Translations under genes and position numbers: made by a program | Notes under the pieces: model-generated | Seen by the model: the letters and a program-made list of their open reading frames with translations, nothing else | What the model was told of the DNA's origin: nothing | Databases searched by the model: none | In this document: piece after piece, positions 15,739 to 25,003 of the stretch | Position numbering within the stretch: the first letter of the stretch is position 1 | Layout: each line of letters opens with the position of its first letter | From: Peptococcaceae bacterium | GTDB taxonomy: Bacteria > Bacillota > Peptococcia > DRI-13 > PHAD01 | Length of the DNA: 64,000 bases | Direction: 5' to 3' | NCBI GenBank assembly: GCA_024655825.1 | Contig: JANLFJ010000012.1 | Location: 18,848-82,847 of the forward strand

Positions 15739-18075
15739 GTGCTGAAAAGATTTTCGGCGGTATTAGCGGTATTAATTATCATGCTCGTGTTTTCACTGGC
15801 GATGCTGCTTGAAGCAGCATATGCCGCTGAAGCCAACCGTTTTGCTTCAATAGTGGCGGCGGACAGGGATTGTTTGCAGGCGGACGGTTCGGAATTTGTA
15901 AAGTTTACGGTATACTTGCTGGACGGGACCAATCAGATTGCCGATAACCAGAAAGTGTTTGTCGCTTCCAGCCGGGGAGGCACAGTCGACAAGTTCTTTG
16001 CGGATGACGGCGTCACACCGCTTGCGGCTGCCGGGCAGCCCAATGTTTTCGAGGCGCCTGTCGCTGCGGACGGAAAAGCGGAATTCAAGGTTAAGTCTTC
16101 TATAACCGGCACGGCCAAAATTGGAGTCGGCCTGGTCCAACCGGCAGGCGATGCCAGCAGCGTCTACCAGTATCTGGTTGAAAACCCTGCGGCCAACGCT
16201 TCTTCGGTGGGCCTCATAAGGGTAATTGAAATACGCTTTGTGGACACCGACATCGCTGAGATCGAAGTTTCCGGAAAGCCTGTTCCCAATGAAGGGACAA
16301 TAAGCGGGAACGGGACGAAGGGGTCGCCTTACAAGGCGAACACCGGCGGCGCTTCACCGGAAGTGAACGGGAACGGAGTTGATTATTTTGAAGTCGAATT
16401 CAAGGTAAAGGGGCATAACGGAGCCCCTATCCCCGGAGTTGAAGTGCAGTTTTCTACGAACTACCCTCAAATAGTCCTGAGCAAAAATTCCGCAACCACA
16501 GATGCGGGGGGGATGGCAGCAGTCCGGATTTATGCCCAAAAAAGCGGTACATATGCGGTCAAGGCGGCTGCGGGAGACAAGTCGAAAGAGGTATACTTCA
16601 GCTTTGCCAGCAACAACCCGGCAACCTGGGAACTCTCCTCCATGAAAATTGATGACGTGGTCCCCGTAGGAATCGACAAGCCGGACAAGCAGTACCTGAA
16701 ACTGTACGACAGTGACGGCAGTTTGGTGAACCCGGCCAATTTGCAGATTCAAAACATCATCTCCTTTGAATGGTTAAAGCAGCCCGAGGGTTCAAATCTA
16801 GCCAACGACTGGGCATTTGACGGCCTGCTGTCCGGAAAGCTCCAGACTGACCAAAACAGCCCCAATCAACACATGTACTATACTTCCAGCGGCTATGTCG
16901 TTGTCGCCCTGCCGAAACTGGACAAAAAAGGCGAGTATGTGTTGAAGATGTGTCTTCTGACCAGCGGCAAATCCCACGAGTTCGTTTTTCAGGCCGGAGA
17001 TTTCGGGGAAGTGACCAGAATAACGCTTTCTTACAGCAAAGCCTTGCCCCTGGACTCCGTCTCGGTGTATCCCAAGGTGTACCGCTATAATGCCGCGGGT
17101 TTGTCTGAATCAGTCAGTTCCAGCGATTTCGGCAGCAAAATTGTTTTTTCCGTAAGCGACATCACCAAACTGAATCCGAACAAAGCGGATTTAAATGCGG
17201 CCAAAGGCCGAATCCACACGACGGCTACCAGGGAAAACAAAGGGCCGATAACTGTAACAGCGATTGATACGGTGAACAACAAGGCGGCAACCTGCAACAT
17301 TGAGATCAACGATCTGCTAAGCGGCATAAAGGTTTGCGATTTGGACGGCAACATCCCTGTAAACAAGGAGACAACGGGGAAAATCAAGCTGTTGGATGTT
17401 GAGGGAAAGGAAACATACCCCGGAGACTTAAAATCAGTAAGTTTTGATTATGTAGTAACCCAAAAGCCTGAAGGGGCCAAGGTTTATCTTCGGGAGAGCG
17501 AGAGCCTGTTGACCGACCTGGAGGATTACGGCTACGGCAAGTTTGACATTTTTTGCGATAAGCCGGGCGAGGTTACCTTCGCCGTAACGCTTAACATCGA
17601 GAAATATAAAAATGACGGGAGCAGCAAAGATAATTTGCGTTTCGTCAAGGAAAAAACAGTGCGCTTTGTATCCCGGGAAAAATATGGAGCTCAGAAGGTC
17701 GTGATGTTTATAGGCAATACCAGCTATTATGCGGACGGCAAAGTCAAAACCATGGAGGGGGCGCCGTTTATCCTGGCCAACAGGGTGTATGTCCCGCTGC
17801 GGCCGGTTGCCGATGAATTGATGGCGGAAACAGAGTGGGACGAAGAGTCGCAGACCGTAACTTTAAAGAGGGAGGACAGGGTCGTGACCGCAACCATCGG
17901 CAGCAGCCTGGTCAAGGTGAGCTACGGGCCGGCTTTCATGGCCGACGGGGTGCCGATGATAATTGACGGCCGCACCTTCATTCCGTTCAGGGTGATTGGG
18001 GAAGCCTTCGGGGTAACGGTGGAGCCGTTTCTTGACAGTTCAGACAAGGTGGTGGGCGTTGAATTCAGCCAGTGA
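15739..18075 (+). CDS. Secreted protein with Ig-like and copper-amine-oxidase-N stalk domains
   Basis: A 778-residue exported protein from GTG 15739, preceded by AAGGGGGGG. A signal peptide ends near AAYA-AE (about residue 30). An Ig-like/invasin-type domain at about 205-290 contains GAPIPGVEVQFSTN and AGGMAAVRIYAQKSGTY. The C-terminal 125 residues form a copper-amine-oxidase-N (stalk) domain (GAPFILANRVYVPLRPVADE, VPMIIDGRTFIPFRVIGEAF), common in surface proteins of Clostridia. It is the first gene after the cobalamin riboswitch, so an extracellular role in corrinoid or metal capture is possible, but this rests on position alone. No catalytic site is evident. Confidence 0.8.
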   Translation: MLKRFSAVLAVLIIMLVFSLAMLLEAAYAAEANRFASIVAADRDCLQADGSEFVKFTVYLLDGTNQIADNQKVFVASSRGGTVDKFFADDGVTPLAAAGQPNVFEAPVAADGKAEFKVKSSITGTAKIGVGLVQPAGDASSVYQYLVENPAANASSVGLIRVIEIRFVDTDIAEIEVSGKPVPNEGTISGNGTKGSPYKANTGGASPEVNGNGVDYFEVEFKVKGHNGAPIPGVEVQFSTNYPQIVLSKNSATTDAGGMAAVRIYAQKSGTYAVKAAAGDKSKEVYFSFASNNPATWELSSMKIDDVVPVGIDKPDKQYLKLYDSDGSLVNPANLQIQNIISFEWLKQPEGSNLANDWAFDGLLSGKLQTDQNSPNQHMYYTSSGYVVVALPKLDKKGEYVLKMCLLTSGKSHEFVFQAGDFGEVTRITLSYSKALPLDSVSVYPKVYRYNAAGLSESVSSSDFGSKIVFSVSDITKLNPNKADLNAAKGRIHTTATRENKGPITVTAIDTVNNKAATCNIEINDLLSGIKVCDLDGNIPVNKETTGKIKLLDVEGKETYPGDLKSVSFDYVVTQKPEGAKVYLRESESLLTDLEDYGYGKFDIFCDKPGEVTFAVTLNIEKYKNDGSSKDNLRFVKEKTVRFVSREKYGAQKVVMFIGNTSYYADGKVKTMEGAPFILANRVYVPLRPVADELMAETEWDEESQTVTLKREDRVVTATIGSSLVKVSYGPAFMADGVPMIIDGRTFIPFRVIGEAFGVTVEPFLDSSDKVVGVEFSQ

Positions 18076-18158
18076 AGCAGCCGGCTCTCTCTCCGCTGAT
18101 GATGGGATGAAGCGTTAAGTCGTCAACAACAGATTTCAAGGGGGGCAAAGTACGCACT

Positions 18159-19361
18159 ATGAGAAGATGGATATCGGTTATCCTGGTGGTCTGCTTGATG
18201 TTAAGTCTGTTCTCGTCCGCCGGTTGCATCAGAGACGAAAAGACCGGGCCGCAACAGGTCGCCCCGGGCGCTGAAGCGAGCAGCGGCAGCAAGGGTACCC
18301 CGGAAGTGGATGCGGCTGAAGGAAAGCCAGCCGGTGGAGCGATTCAAGGTCAAAAAGAAAATATAGAAAATGTAGGGAAAACCAGTCCGGAAGAAAACAA
18401 GATTCAGGATGGACAGGGCGAGGCCTCTGAGACGCCTGGCAAAGAGAAAGAGGCGTCTCCTCCGGCGGGCGGAAGTGGGCAGGAACCAGCCGGATCCCGC
18501 GGGAGTGAGTATGTGACTTTTGTGGACAGCCTGGGAGAGACGGTCCGTATTAAGAAGAGGCCGCAGAGAGTGATTTCGCTGTATAACTCCTACACCAATG
18601 TATGGTATTCGGCGGGCGGGGAAGTAATTGGCAGGATTGACAGCACTGAGCAATTGACGAAAAAGGCCCTTTCGGCAGAGGTCTGCGGCAGCATGGGCAA
18701 TCCGAACGTGGAAAAAATACTGTCATTAAGACCGGATCTGGTGCTCTTGTCGGCAGGAATAGGCGGGCAAAAAGCCCTGATCCCCATCTTGAAACAGAAC
18801 AACATACCATACATGGCCATATCCTATGAGAACCTCCAAGAATACCTGCAGGTCCTTAAAACCATGACTGAAATTACGGAAAGGCCCGACTTGTACGACA
18901 GGATAGGCAACAAGCTCCAGCGGGAAGTGAACGAAATACTGGCCAGGGTTCCCAAAGACAAACACCCAACCGTCCTGTTGCTCTTCGGCACGGCTACCAG
19001 CTTAAGGGTCAGGCTGCCCAACACCACGGTCGGCTATATGTTGAAGGATTTGGGGACCGTGAATATCGCCCAGGATTCCCGTTTGACCGAAGCCGAAATG
19101 CAGGTGTTTAGCATGGAGCGTATCCTGGAAAAGGACCCGGACTTCATTTTCTTGCAAACTATGGGCAGCGACTTGGAAAAGATCAAGGCCCGGGTAGCGG
19201 AAGAAACGTCGGCCAATCCGGCCTGGAAAACCTTGAGGGCCGTTAAAGAAGGACGGTACATAGTTTTGCCGAAAGACCTCTATCTTTACAAGCCCAATGA
19301 AAGATATGCGGAAGCCTATGAGGGGCTGGCCAGGATACTTTACCCGGAAGTGTTCAAGTAG
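18159..19361 (+). CDS. btuF: BtuF-like corrinoid/iron-siderophore-type binding lipoprotein
   Basis: A 400-residue lipoprotein: signal peptide with lipobox SSAGC (Cys at about residue 23), then about 90 residues of low-complexity Gly/Glu/Lys/Pro linker, and a periplasmic-binding fold of the helical-backbone type (VTFVDSLGETVRIKKRPQRVI, NPNVEKILSLRPDLVLLSAG, NPAWKTLRAVKEGRYIVLP). The family binds cobalamin, haem or ferric siderophores. The cobalamin riboswitch and CobN in the same operon favour a corrinoid or related tetrapyrrole. The long linker probably spans the cell wall. Its partners are the next two genes. Confidence 0.85.
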   Translation: MRRWISVILVVCLMLSLFSSAGCIRDEKTGPQQVAPGAEASSGSKGTPEVDAAEGKPAGGAIQGQKENIENVGKTSPEENKIQDGQGEASETPGKEKEASPPAGGSGQEPAGSRGSEYVTFVDSLGETVRIKKRPQRVISLYNSYTNVWYSAGGEVIGRIDSTEQLTKKALSAEVCGSMGNPNVEKILSLRPDLVLLSAGIGGQKALIPILKQNNIPYMAISYENLQEYLQVLKTMTEITERPDLYDRIGNKLQREVNEILARVPKDKHPTVLLLFGTATSLRVRLPNTTVGYMLKDLGTVNIAQDSRLTEAEMQVFSMERILEKDPDFIFLQTMGSDLEKIKARVAEETSANPAWKTLRAVKEGRYIVLPKDLYLYKPNERYAEAYEGLARILYPEVFK

Positions 19362-19399
19362 CCAACTTATTTTTAAGGAGAATTCAAGGAGCTTGGCGA

Positions 19400-20416
19400 A
19401 TGCAACGGTCTGGAAACGGTGAAAACGTGCAAAACGAAAGCAATAGAAGGCTTACAATCCTGTTTGTTTTGTTGGCGGCGTGTTTTTTGAGTTTTTTAAT
19501 CAGCGTGGGTAAAGGGTCGTTGAACATCTCCATGGGACAGGTGCTTAAAGCCATTTTTTTGGAGACTGACACCTTGAACCACCAGGTCATTTGGAACGTT
19601 CGCCTGCCGAGAACGCTGACAGCCGGGATGGTGGGCATCTGCCTGTCCTTATCAGGGGCAATCCTGCAGGGTGTCTTGCGGAACCCGCTGGCTGCGCCCA
19701 ACATAATCGGCGTTTCAGCCGGCGCGGGTTTTATGGCCTACCTGGTCCTGATACTGTTTCCGGATTGGTATTACCTGGTGCCTGGCGGGGCGTTCATCGG
19801 GGCCTTGCTGGCCACGCTCGCCATTTATTTGCTGGCCTGGAGGCAGGGGGCTCATCCGATGCGGCTTGTTTTGGCCGGCGTAGCTATTTCGTCCTTGCTC
19901 AGTGCCGGGATCAATGCCCTGATGATCTTTTACCCTGACCGTTTGGCGGGAATTACAAGTTTTATGGTAGGGGGTCTGGCGGGGAGGACCTGGCCGCATT
20001 TCAACCTGTTGTGGCCCTATGCGACTCTGGGGATTGTGACGGCTTTTTTGTTCCCGCAAAGGCTGAACATCCTGATGCTGGGGGATGAGATTGCCACCGG
20101 CCTGGGGTTGAATGTCGAGCGCACCAGGCTGCTGTTTATCGCTATAGCTTCGCTGCTGGCCGCAAGCGCTGTCAGCGTGGCGGGACTTCTCGGCTTTGTG
20201 GGACTGATTGTCCCGCACACGGCACGGCTTTTGATCGGTTCCGACTACCGGTATTTATTCCCGGCCACAGCCGTCCTGGGGGCGGCAACAGTCGTGTTAT
20301 GCGATACTGTGGCTCGGCTCCTGTTTGATCCGGTGGAAATCCCGGTCGGGATTATCATGGCAATATTGGGCGGGCCGTTTTTCCTGTATTTGTTGAGAGA
20401 AAAAGGGGTGCATTGA
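19400..20416 (+). CDS. btuC: BtuC/FecCD-family ABC importer permease
   Basis: A 338-residue polytopic permease of the FecCD family. Hallmarks are WNVRLPRTLTAGMVGICLSL, GAILQGVLRNPLAAPNIIGV, GGLAGRTWPH and VGLIVPHTARLLIGSDYR, with about ten transmembrane helices as in BtuC. ATG 19400 has AAGGAG 8 bases upstream. It lies 38 bases after the binding-protein gene, and its stop overlaps the alternative TTG start of the ATPase. It forms the membrane channel for the BtuF-like ligand. B12 specificity is inferred from the riboswitch. Confidence 0.9.
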   Translation: MQRSGNGENVQNESNRRLTILFVLLAACFLSFLISVGKGSLNISMGQVLKAIFLETDTLNHQVIWNVRLPRTLTAGMVGICLSLSGAILQGVLRNPLAAPNIIGVSAGAGFMAYLVLILFPDWYYLVPGGAFIGALLATLAIYLLAWRQGAHPMRLVLAGVAISSLLSAGINALMIFYPDRLAGITSFMVGGLAGRTWPHFNLLWPYATLGIVTAFLFPQRLNILMLGDEIATGLGLNVERTRLLFIAIASLLAASAVSVAGLLGFVGLIVPHTARLLIGSDYRYLFPATAVLGAATVVLCDTVARLLFDPVEIPVGIIMAILGGPFFLYLLREKGVH

Positions 20417-20418
20417 GG

Positions 20419-21201
20419 ATGGTTCTACGGGCCGAGCATGTTTACCTCGGTTATGGGAAGAAGAGTGTGGTGGAGGACTTCAATTTGAATGTCAGCAAGG
20501 GGGAAATCGTCAGCATCATCGGACCTAACGGCTCAGGCAAAACAACCATACTCAAATCCCTGGCCCGGTACTTGAAACCCCAACAAGGCAAGGTGTATTT
20601 GGAAGACCAAGATATTTTCCAATTGAATACCAGGTACGTGGCCCGGAGGATAGCGGTTCTGCCGCAGGTAAAAAGCGCAGCCGGAGATTTGAAGGTGAAA
20701 GACTTGATAGAGTATGGGCGCTACCCCCATCTGAAGTTTGGCCGGCGAATGAACGAGGAGGATCACCGTATTGTGGACTGGGCCCTGGAAAGAACAGGGT
20801 TGTCCGAACTGCGTCACCGGCCGTTGGCCACGCTTTCCGGCGGTGAAAGGCAGAGGGCGTGGATCGCCATGGCTCTTGCCCAAAAACCGGAAATCATGCT
20901 CTTGGATGAGCCTACCGCCTTTCTCGATATTTCTTACCAATTGGAGGTTTTGGAACTGGTCAAGGAGTTGAACGAAACCTTGGGGTTGACGATTGTCATG
21001 GTGTTGCACGATTTGAATCACGCCGCCCGTTATTCTCACAGGATCGTGGCGGTCAAAGACGGCGAAGTCCGCAGTGCTGGCGAGCCCCAAAAGGTTTTAA
21101 CCGGAGACCTGTTAAAGACGATATTCCGGATAGAAGCCGATATGCTCGAAGACAAAACCAACGCCTGCCCTCATATCATTCCCCAAAGAGTGGTCGGCTA
21201 A
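20419..21201 (+). CDS. btuD: BtuD/FecE-family ABC importer ATPase
   Basis: A 260-residue ATPase with Walker A GPNGSGKTT, signature LSGGERQRAWIAMAL, Walker B IMLLDEPTAFLD and the switch His in VLHDLNHAARYS, all typical of FecE/BtuD proteins. ATG 20419 is chosen after GGGGTG; a TTG two codons earlier (20413) overlaps the permease stop and could serve for coupling. The stop TAA is immediately followed by the ATG of the chelatase gene, so transport and chelatase subunits are tightly co-translated. Confidence 0.92.
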   Translation: MVLRAEHVYLGYGKKSVVEDFNLNVSKGEIVSIIGPNGSGKTTILKSLARYLKPQQGKVYLEDQDIFQLNTRYVARRIAVLPQVKSAAGDLKVKDLIEYGRYPHLKFGRRMNEEDHRIVDWALERTGLSELRHRPLATLSGGERQRAWIAMALAQKPEIMLLDEPTAFLDISYQLEVLELVKELNETLGLTIVMVLHDLNHAARYSHRIVAVKDGEVRSAGEPQKVLTGDLLKTIFRIEADMLEDKTNACPHIIPQRVVG

Positions 21202-23211
21202 ATGGAAAATATCGGTCGCGTGGTCTACCCGTTTACAGCGATAATCGGTCAGGAGAAACTGCAAACGGGCCTGGTATTGAATGCGATTAACCCGAAGATA
21301 AACGGCATTTTGATCCGGGGGGAAAAAGGGACGGCCAAGTCAACCGCCGTCCGCGCGCTTGCGGCTCTGCTTCCGGAAATCGAGGCGGTATCCGGATGCC
21401 CGTACAATTGCAATCCCGGCGACCCGGCCCGGATGTGCGAATCCTGCAGGGCCGAAATCTCAGCGGGACGGGCACTGGAAACAAAACTTCGCCGGGTGCA
21501 GGTAATAGACCTGCCGGTTTCGGCCACTGAAGACCGGGTGGTTGGGAGCCTGGACTTTGAATACGCCATAAAACATGGCCGGCCGCGGTTCGAACCAGGT
21601 CTTCTGGCCAGAGCCAACCGTGGCATCCTGTACATAGACGAAGTCAATCTGTTGGACGACCACATCGTGGATGTGCTCCTTGATGCGGCTGCCATGGGAA
21701 CAAACGTGGTGGAAAGGGAAGGAATATCTTTTTCTCATCCGGCAGAGATCATCCTGGTGGGCACCATGAACCCGGAAGAAGGAGAGCTTCGTCCCCAGTT
21801 GTTGGACCGCTTCGGCCTGTGCGTCCAGGTCGAAGGGGTTAAAGACCCCAGGATGAGGGTGGAAATCGTCAAACGCCGCGAAGAGTTCGACGCCAATCCC
21901 CTGGAGTTTGTTTCCCGCTGGGCCGGGGAAGAACAGAAACTGAAGGAACGCATAGCTGCCGCCAGGCATCTGCTGCCCCAGGTCAAAGCGTCCCAGGAGA
22001 TGTTTGAACTGGCCGCCAGGTTATGCCTGCAGGAAAACGTGGCCGGGCACCGCGCCGATATCGCCTTGATAACGACAGCCCTTACCCTGGCGGCCTGGCA
22101 CGGGCGGACGGAAGTGAAGGAAGAGGACGTCCGTGAGGCGGCGGAACTGGTCCTGCCCCACCGTTGCCGGAACATCCCCCGGCCGCCGCTGGAGCAGGCG
22201 GAGAGCGGGGGTGAACAACCGGAACCGCCCGAACGGGAGAGCGATGCCCGGCCGGAATCGCCGCCGGAGTATGAACCAAAAGAGCAAAAAGAGCTTGGAG
22301 AAAACGAGCGGCGTGAAGGCGAAAGGGTGGCTAACGAAGATGAGACAAACGCCATTCTCCCGGCTGGAGCATCCGAAAGGGTGTTTGCCGTAGGCCAACC
22401 GTTTGCGGTCCGGAAGATTACCAAAGAACGGGACCGGGTACTGCGCCAGGGGTCGGGTCGGCGTTCCCGCACCAGGACAGCTTCCCGGGCCGGGCGCTAT
22501 GTGCGCAGCACCACGCAGCGCAGGAACAACGACCTGGCCTTCGATGCCACCATGCGCTCCGCGGCCCCTTACCAGCCCTATCGCTGCAAGAAGGGCGTGG
22601 CGCTGGCCATCGAACCAGCCGATATCCGTGAGAAGGTGCGGGAGAAACGCATCGGAAATCTGTTGCTGTTCGTGGTTGATGCCAGCGGGTCAATGGGAGC
22701 CCGGCAGAGGATGGTGGAAACCAAGGGGGCCATCCTTTCCTTGCTGCTGGACGCTTACCAGAAGAGAGACAAAATCGGCCTGATCGCCTTTAAGGGAAAT
22801 GCAGCCGAGATGCTCCTGCCGCCCACCAATAGCGTGGAGATGGGACAGAAACTGCTGGAGGACCTGCCCACGGGTGGGAAGACGCCGTTATCCGCCGGCC
22901 TGTGCAAGGCTTATGAGGCAGCGAAAACCTGTCTCCATAAAGACCCGAACATTTCCCCGCTGTTGATTATTGTCTCCGACGGGAAAGGGAACGTGAGTAT
23001 GGGCACCGACAAGCCCTGGTCTGAAGTGCAGAAGATGGCAGGGATCATTCAACAAGAGGAAAGGATTAAGACGCTGGTTATTGATGTGGAAAAAGACGGG
23101 TTCGTCTCCCTGGGCCTGGCCCGAGAACTGGCTCAAGCCCTGGGCGGCGACTATTATAAAATAGACGATTTAAAAGCGGATGAGCTGGTGCAGGCTGTAA
23201 AGAAGGTCTGA
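21202..23211 (+). CDS. Magnesium/cobalt-chelatase ChlI-ChlD fusion subunit
   Basis: A 669-residue protein joining an N-terminal AAA+ domain (Walker [10 protein letters not shown], sensor region [21 protein letters not shown]) to an acidic/proline-rich linker (about residues 330-400) and a C-terminal von Willebrand A domain with the MIDAS motif DASGSMG (Asp493) plus the Thr-bearing [10 protein letters not shown]. This is the D-type subunit that, with an I-type AAA ring, drives metal insertion by the large CobN/ChlH subunit. It contains the [18 protein letters not shown] cysteine insert seen in many ChlI/D homologues. CobN and a separate ChlI are encoded in the same operon, so these three probably form the chelatase. 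Confidence 0.88.
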   Translation: MENIGRVVYPFTAIIGQEKLQTGLVLNAINPKINGILIRGEKGTAKSTAVRALAALLPEIEAVSGCPYNCNPGDPARMCESCRAEISAGRALETKLRRVQVIDLPVSATEDRVVGSLDFEYAIKHGRPRFEPGLLARANRGILYIDEVNLLDDHIVDVLLDAAAMGTNVVEREGISFSHPAEIILVGTMNPEEGELRPQLLDRFGLCVQVEGVKDPRMRVEIVKRREEFDANPLEFVSRWAGEEQKLKERIAAARHLLPQVKASQEMFELAARLCLQENVAGHRADIALITTALTLAAWHGRTEVKEEDVREAAELVLPHRCRNIPRPPLEQAESGGEQPEPPERESDARPESPPEYEPKEQKELGENERREGERVANEDETNAILPAGASERVFAVGQPFAVRKITKERDRVLRQGSGRRSRTRTASRAGRYVRSTTQRRNNDLAFDATMRSAAPYQPYRCKKGVALAIEPADIREKVREKRIGNLLLFVVDASGSMGARQRMVETKGAILSLLLDAYQKRDKIGLIAFKGNAAEMLLPPTNSVEMGQKLLEDLPTGGKTPLSAGLCKAYEAAKTCLHKDPNISPLLIIVSDGKGNVSMGTDKPWSEVQKMAGIIQQEERIKTLVIDVEKDGFVSLGLARELAQALGGDYYKIDDLKADELVQAVKKV

Positions 23212-23306
23212 GGTCAGGCGGGTATTAAGCGGTGCGGGGCATTGGGCTATAGAAGCAGAGACAGCAGGCAGCAAAAAATGAACAGCAGGCAGGGAAGGGG
23301 AGAAGT

Positions 23307-24038
23307 ATGGACTGGTACACGGTTTTTTGGCGTGAGATGGTGGTTTTAAAAAAGAGGCTGTTTAAATTTTTCGCTGGCAGCATGGTGAGCCCTCTGTTGT
23401 ACATGATTGCCTTCGGCTGGGGATTGGGACGCGGCCTGCAGACAAACGGCACCGACTACCTGGCGTTTGTGGTGCCGGGTATTATCGCCTTGAGCGCGAT
23501 GAACGGCAGCTACAACGCGACCGGCGTGCCGGTAAACATCAGCCGGTTTTACCACAAGACCTGGGAAGAGTATCTGATAGCCCCCATCACTCCCTTCTCT
23601 TTGGTGCTGGGTAAAATAATGGCCGGCTGCGTACGCGGTTCCTTTTCTTCCTTGCTTATACTTGCTCTTGCTTACGGCATGGGCACCCGGTTGGTATTAA
23701 ACCTGTGGTTTTTCGTTGCACTTTTTTTGACGAGCTTTTTGTTCGCTTCCCTGGGCCTGGTGGCGGCGCTCATCATAACATCCCATGAGGATATGAACCA
23801 GTTTGGGACGTTTGTAATCCTGCCGATGACTTTCCTGTGCGGCACTTTCTTCTCGGTCGACAAGCTGCCGGAATGGGCGGGCTGGCTGATCCGGGCCCTG
23901 CCCTTGACTCACGCCAGCCAGTCGCTGCGATCGATTGCCCTGGGACACGGTTTCCCGCTCGCCTCTCTGCTGGTCTTAATGCTGTACTCGGCGGTGCTGT
24001 TCGGGTGGGGAGTCCATATTGCCAGGAGAGTTGAGTGA
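23307..24038 (+). CDS. ABC-2-type transporter permease
   Basis: A 243-residue membrane protein of the ABC-2 (DrrB/NodJ) family with about six helices. Recognisable blocks include GSMVSPLLYMIAFGWGLGRG, YLAFVVPGIIALSAMNGSYN and FGTFVILPMTFLCGTFFSVD with PLTHASQSLRSIALG near the end. ABC-2 systems usually export lipids, drugs or polysaccharides. Its ATPase follows with overlapping/adjacent codons. It lies inside the B12-controlled operon between two chelatase subunits, so it may export a tetrapyrrole, a toxic metal chelate or an envelope component. That is positional inference. The 95-base gap before it contains an 11-base direct repeat (ACAGCAGGCAG at 23261 and 23282). Confidence 0.87.
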   Translation: MDWYTVFWREMVVLKKRLFKFFAGSMVSPLLYMIAFGWGLGRGLQTNGTDYLAFVVPGIIALSAMNGSYNATGVPVNISRFYHKTWEEYLIAPITPFSLVLGKIMAGCVRGSFSSLLILALAYGMGTRLVLNLWFFVALFLTSFLFASLGLVAALIITSHEDMNQFGTFVILPMTFLCGTFFSVDKLPEWAGWLIRALPLTHASQSLRSIALGHGFPLASLLVLMLYSAVLFGWGVHIARRVE

Positions 24039-24039
24039 C

Positions 24040-24978
24040 ATGCTGTCCAGGGAGGGTCGGTTCTTGATCAGGCTTGAGCATGTGGTAAAAAAATACAAAT
24101 CCGTAATTGCCGTAAATGATTTGAATCTTCATATAGAGCGGGGAACAGTATTCGGCCTGTTGGGTCCCAATGGAGCGGGCAAGACCACCACGGTCCGCCT
24201 CCTGACGACACTGGCCCGCCCCAGCAGCGGGCAGATTATCATCAATGGGTACAACATGAACCGCGACCTGGTCGAAATAAAAAGGCAGATCGGGGTTGTC
24301 CCCCAGCATCTTAATGTGGATATTGAGCTGACCGTGCGGGAAAACCTGGACCTGCACTGCCGGTTGCACAGGATAAAACACGCGGAGCGCGCCCAACGGA
24401 TACAGGAGATGCTCCGGTTTGTCGGCCTGGCAGACCGCGCGGATGATCTGGCGGGAGTTTTGTCCGGCGGGATGAAGCGGCGGATGATGATCGCCCGGGC
24501 CCTTATCCACCGGCCGTCGATCCTGTTTTTGGATGAGCCGACGGTCGGGCTGGATCCCCATTCCCGGCGCAGCATCTGGGACTTGATAAAGAATATGAAT
24601 GCCATGGGGATGACGGTGCTTCTGACGACCCATTATATCGAGGAAGCAGAAGCCTTATGCCATTGCGTGGGACTGATTAATCAAGGAAGGCTGATTGCCC
24701 TGGGCAGCCCGCGGGAACTGCTGCAGAAGGTGGGAGAAACAGTGGTGGAATACCTGGAAGACGGAACCACCAGGAACAAGTTTTTCTCCAGACGGGAAGA
24801 CGCCATCAGCTTTGCCGCCGGCCTCAGGGGCAGCGTGTTGATCAGAGAGGGCAATCTGGAAGACGTGTTTGTGGAATTGACCAGCCGCAAAGTTGACTTG
24901 CCCGGGTTTGTTCAACCACAGGGCACGGACCACAGTCATGGCCCCATGTCCGGCCCGGCTAGCCAGATTGGGCGGTAA
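24040..24978 (+). CDS. ABC-2-type transporter ATPase
   Basis: A 312-residue ATPase of the DrrA/NatA group: Walker A GPNGAGKTT, signature LSGGMKRRMMIARAL, Walker B ILFLDEPTVGLD, switch His in TTHYIEEAE, and the family C-terminal extension (EDVFVELTSRKVDLP). ATG 24040 follows the permease stop by one base, with AGGAGAG about 9 bases before. A TTG at 24019 would overlap the permease gene. It energises the preceding permease. The substrate is unknown. Confidence 0.9.
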   Translation: MLSREGRFLIRLEHVVKKYKSVIAVNDLNLHIERGTVFGLLGPNGAGKTTTVRLLTTLARPSSGQIIINGYNMNRDLVEIKRQIGVVPQHLNVDIELTVRENLDLHCRLHRIKHAERAQRIQEMLRFVGLADRADDLAGVLSGGMKRRMMIARALIHRPSILFLDEPTVGLDPHSRRSIWDLIKNMNAMGMTVLLTTHYIEEAEALCHCVGLINQGRLIALGSPRELLQKVGETVVEYLEDGTTRNKFFSRREDAISFAAGLRGSVLIREGNLEDVFVELTSRKVDLPGFVQPQGTDHSHGPMSGPASQIGR

Positions 24979-25003
24979 TGATGCGTAGGGAGGGAATGGA
25001 AAC

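Noticed and set aside
23261..23292. 11-base direct repeat ACAGCAGGCAG as a regulatory or attachment site
   Set aside because: Only two copies next to each other just before a gene, with no symmetry or mobile-element context; likely a chance duplication.
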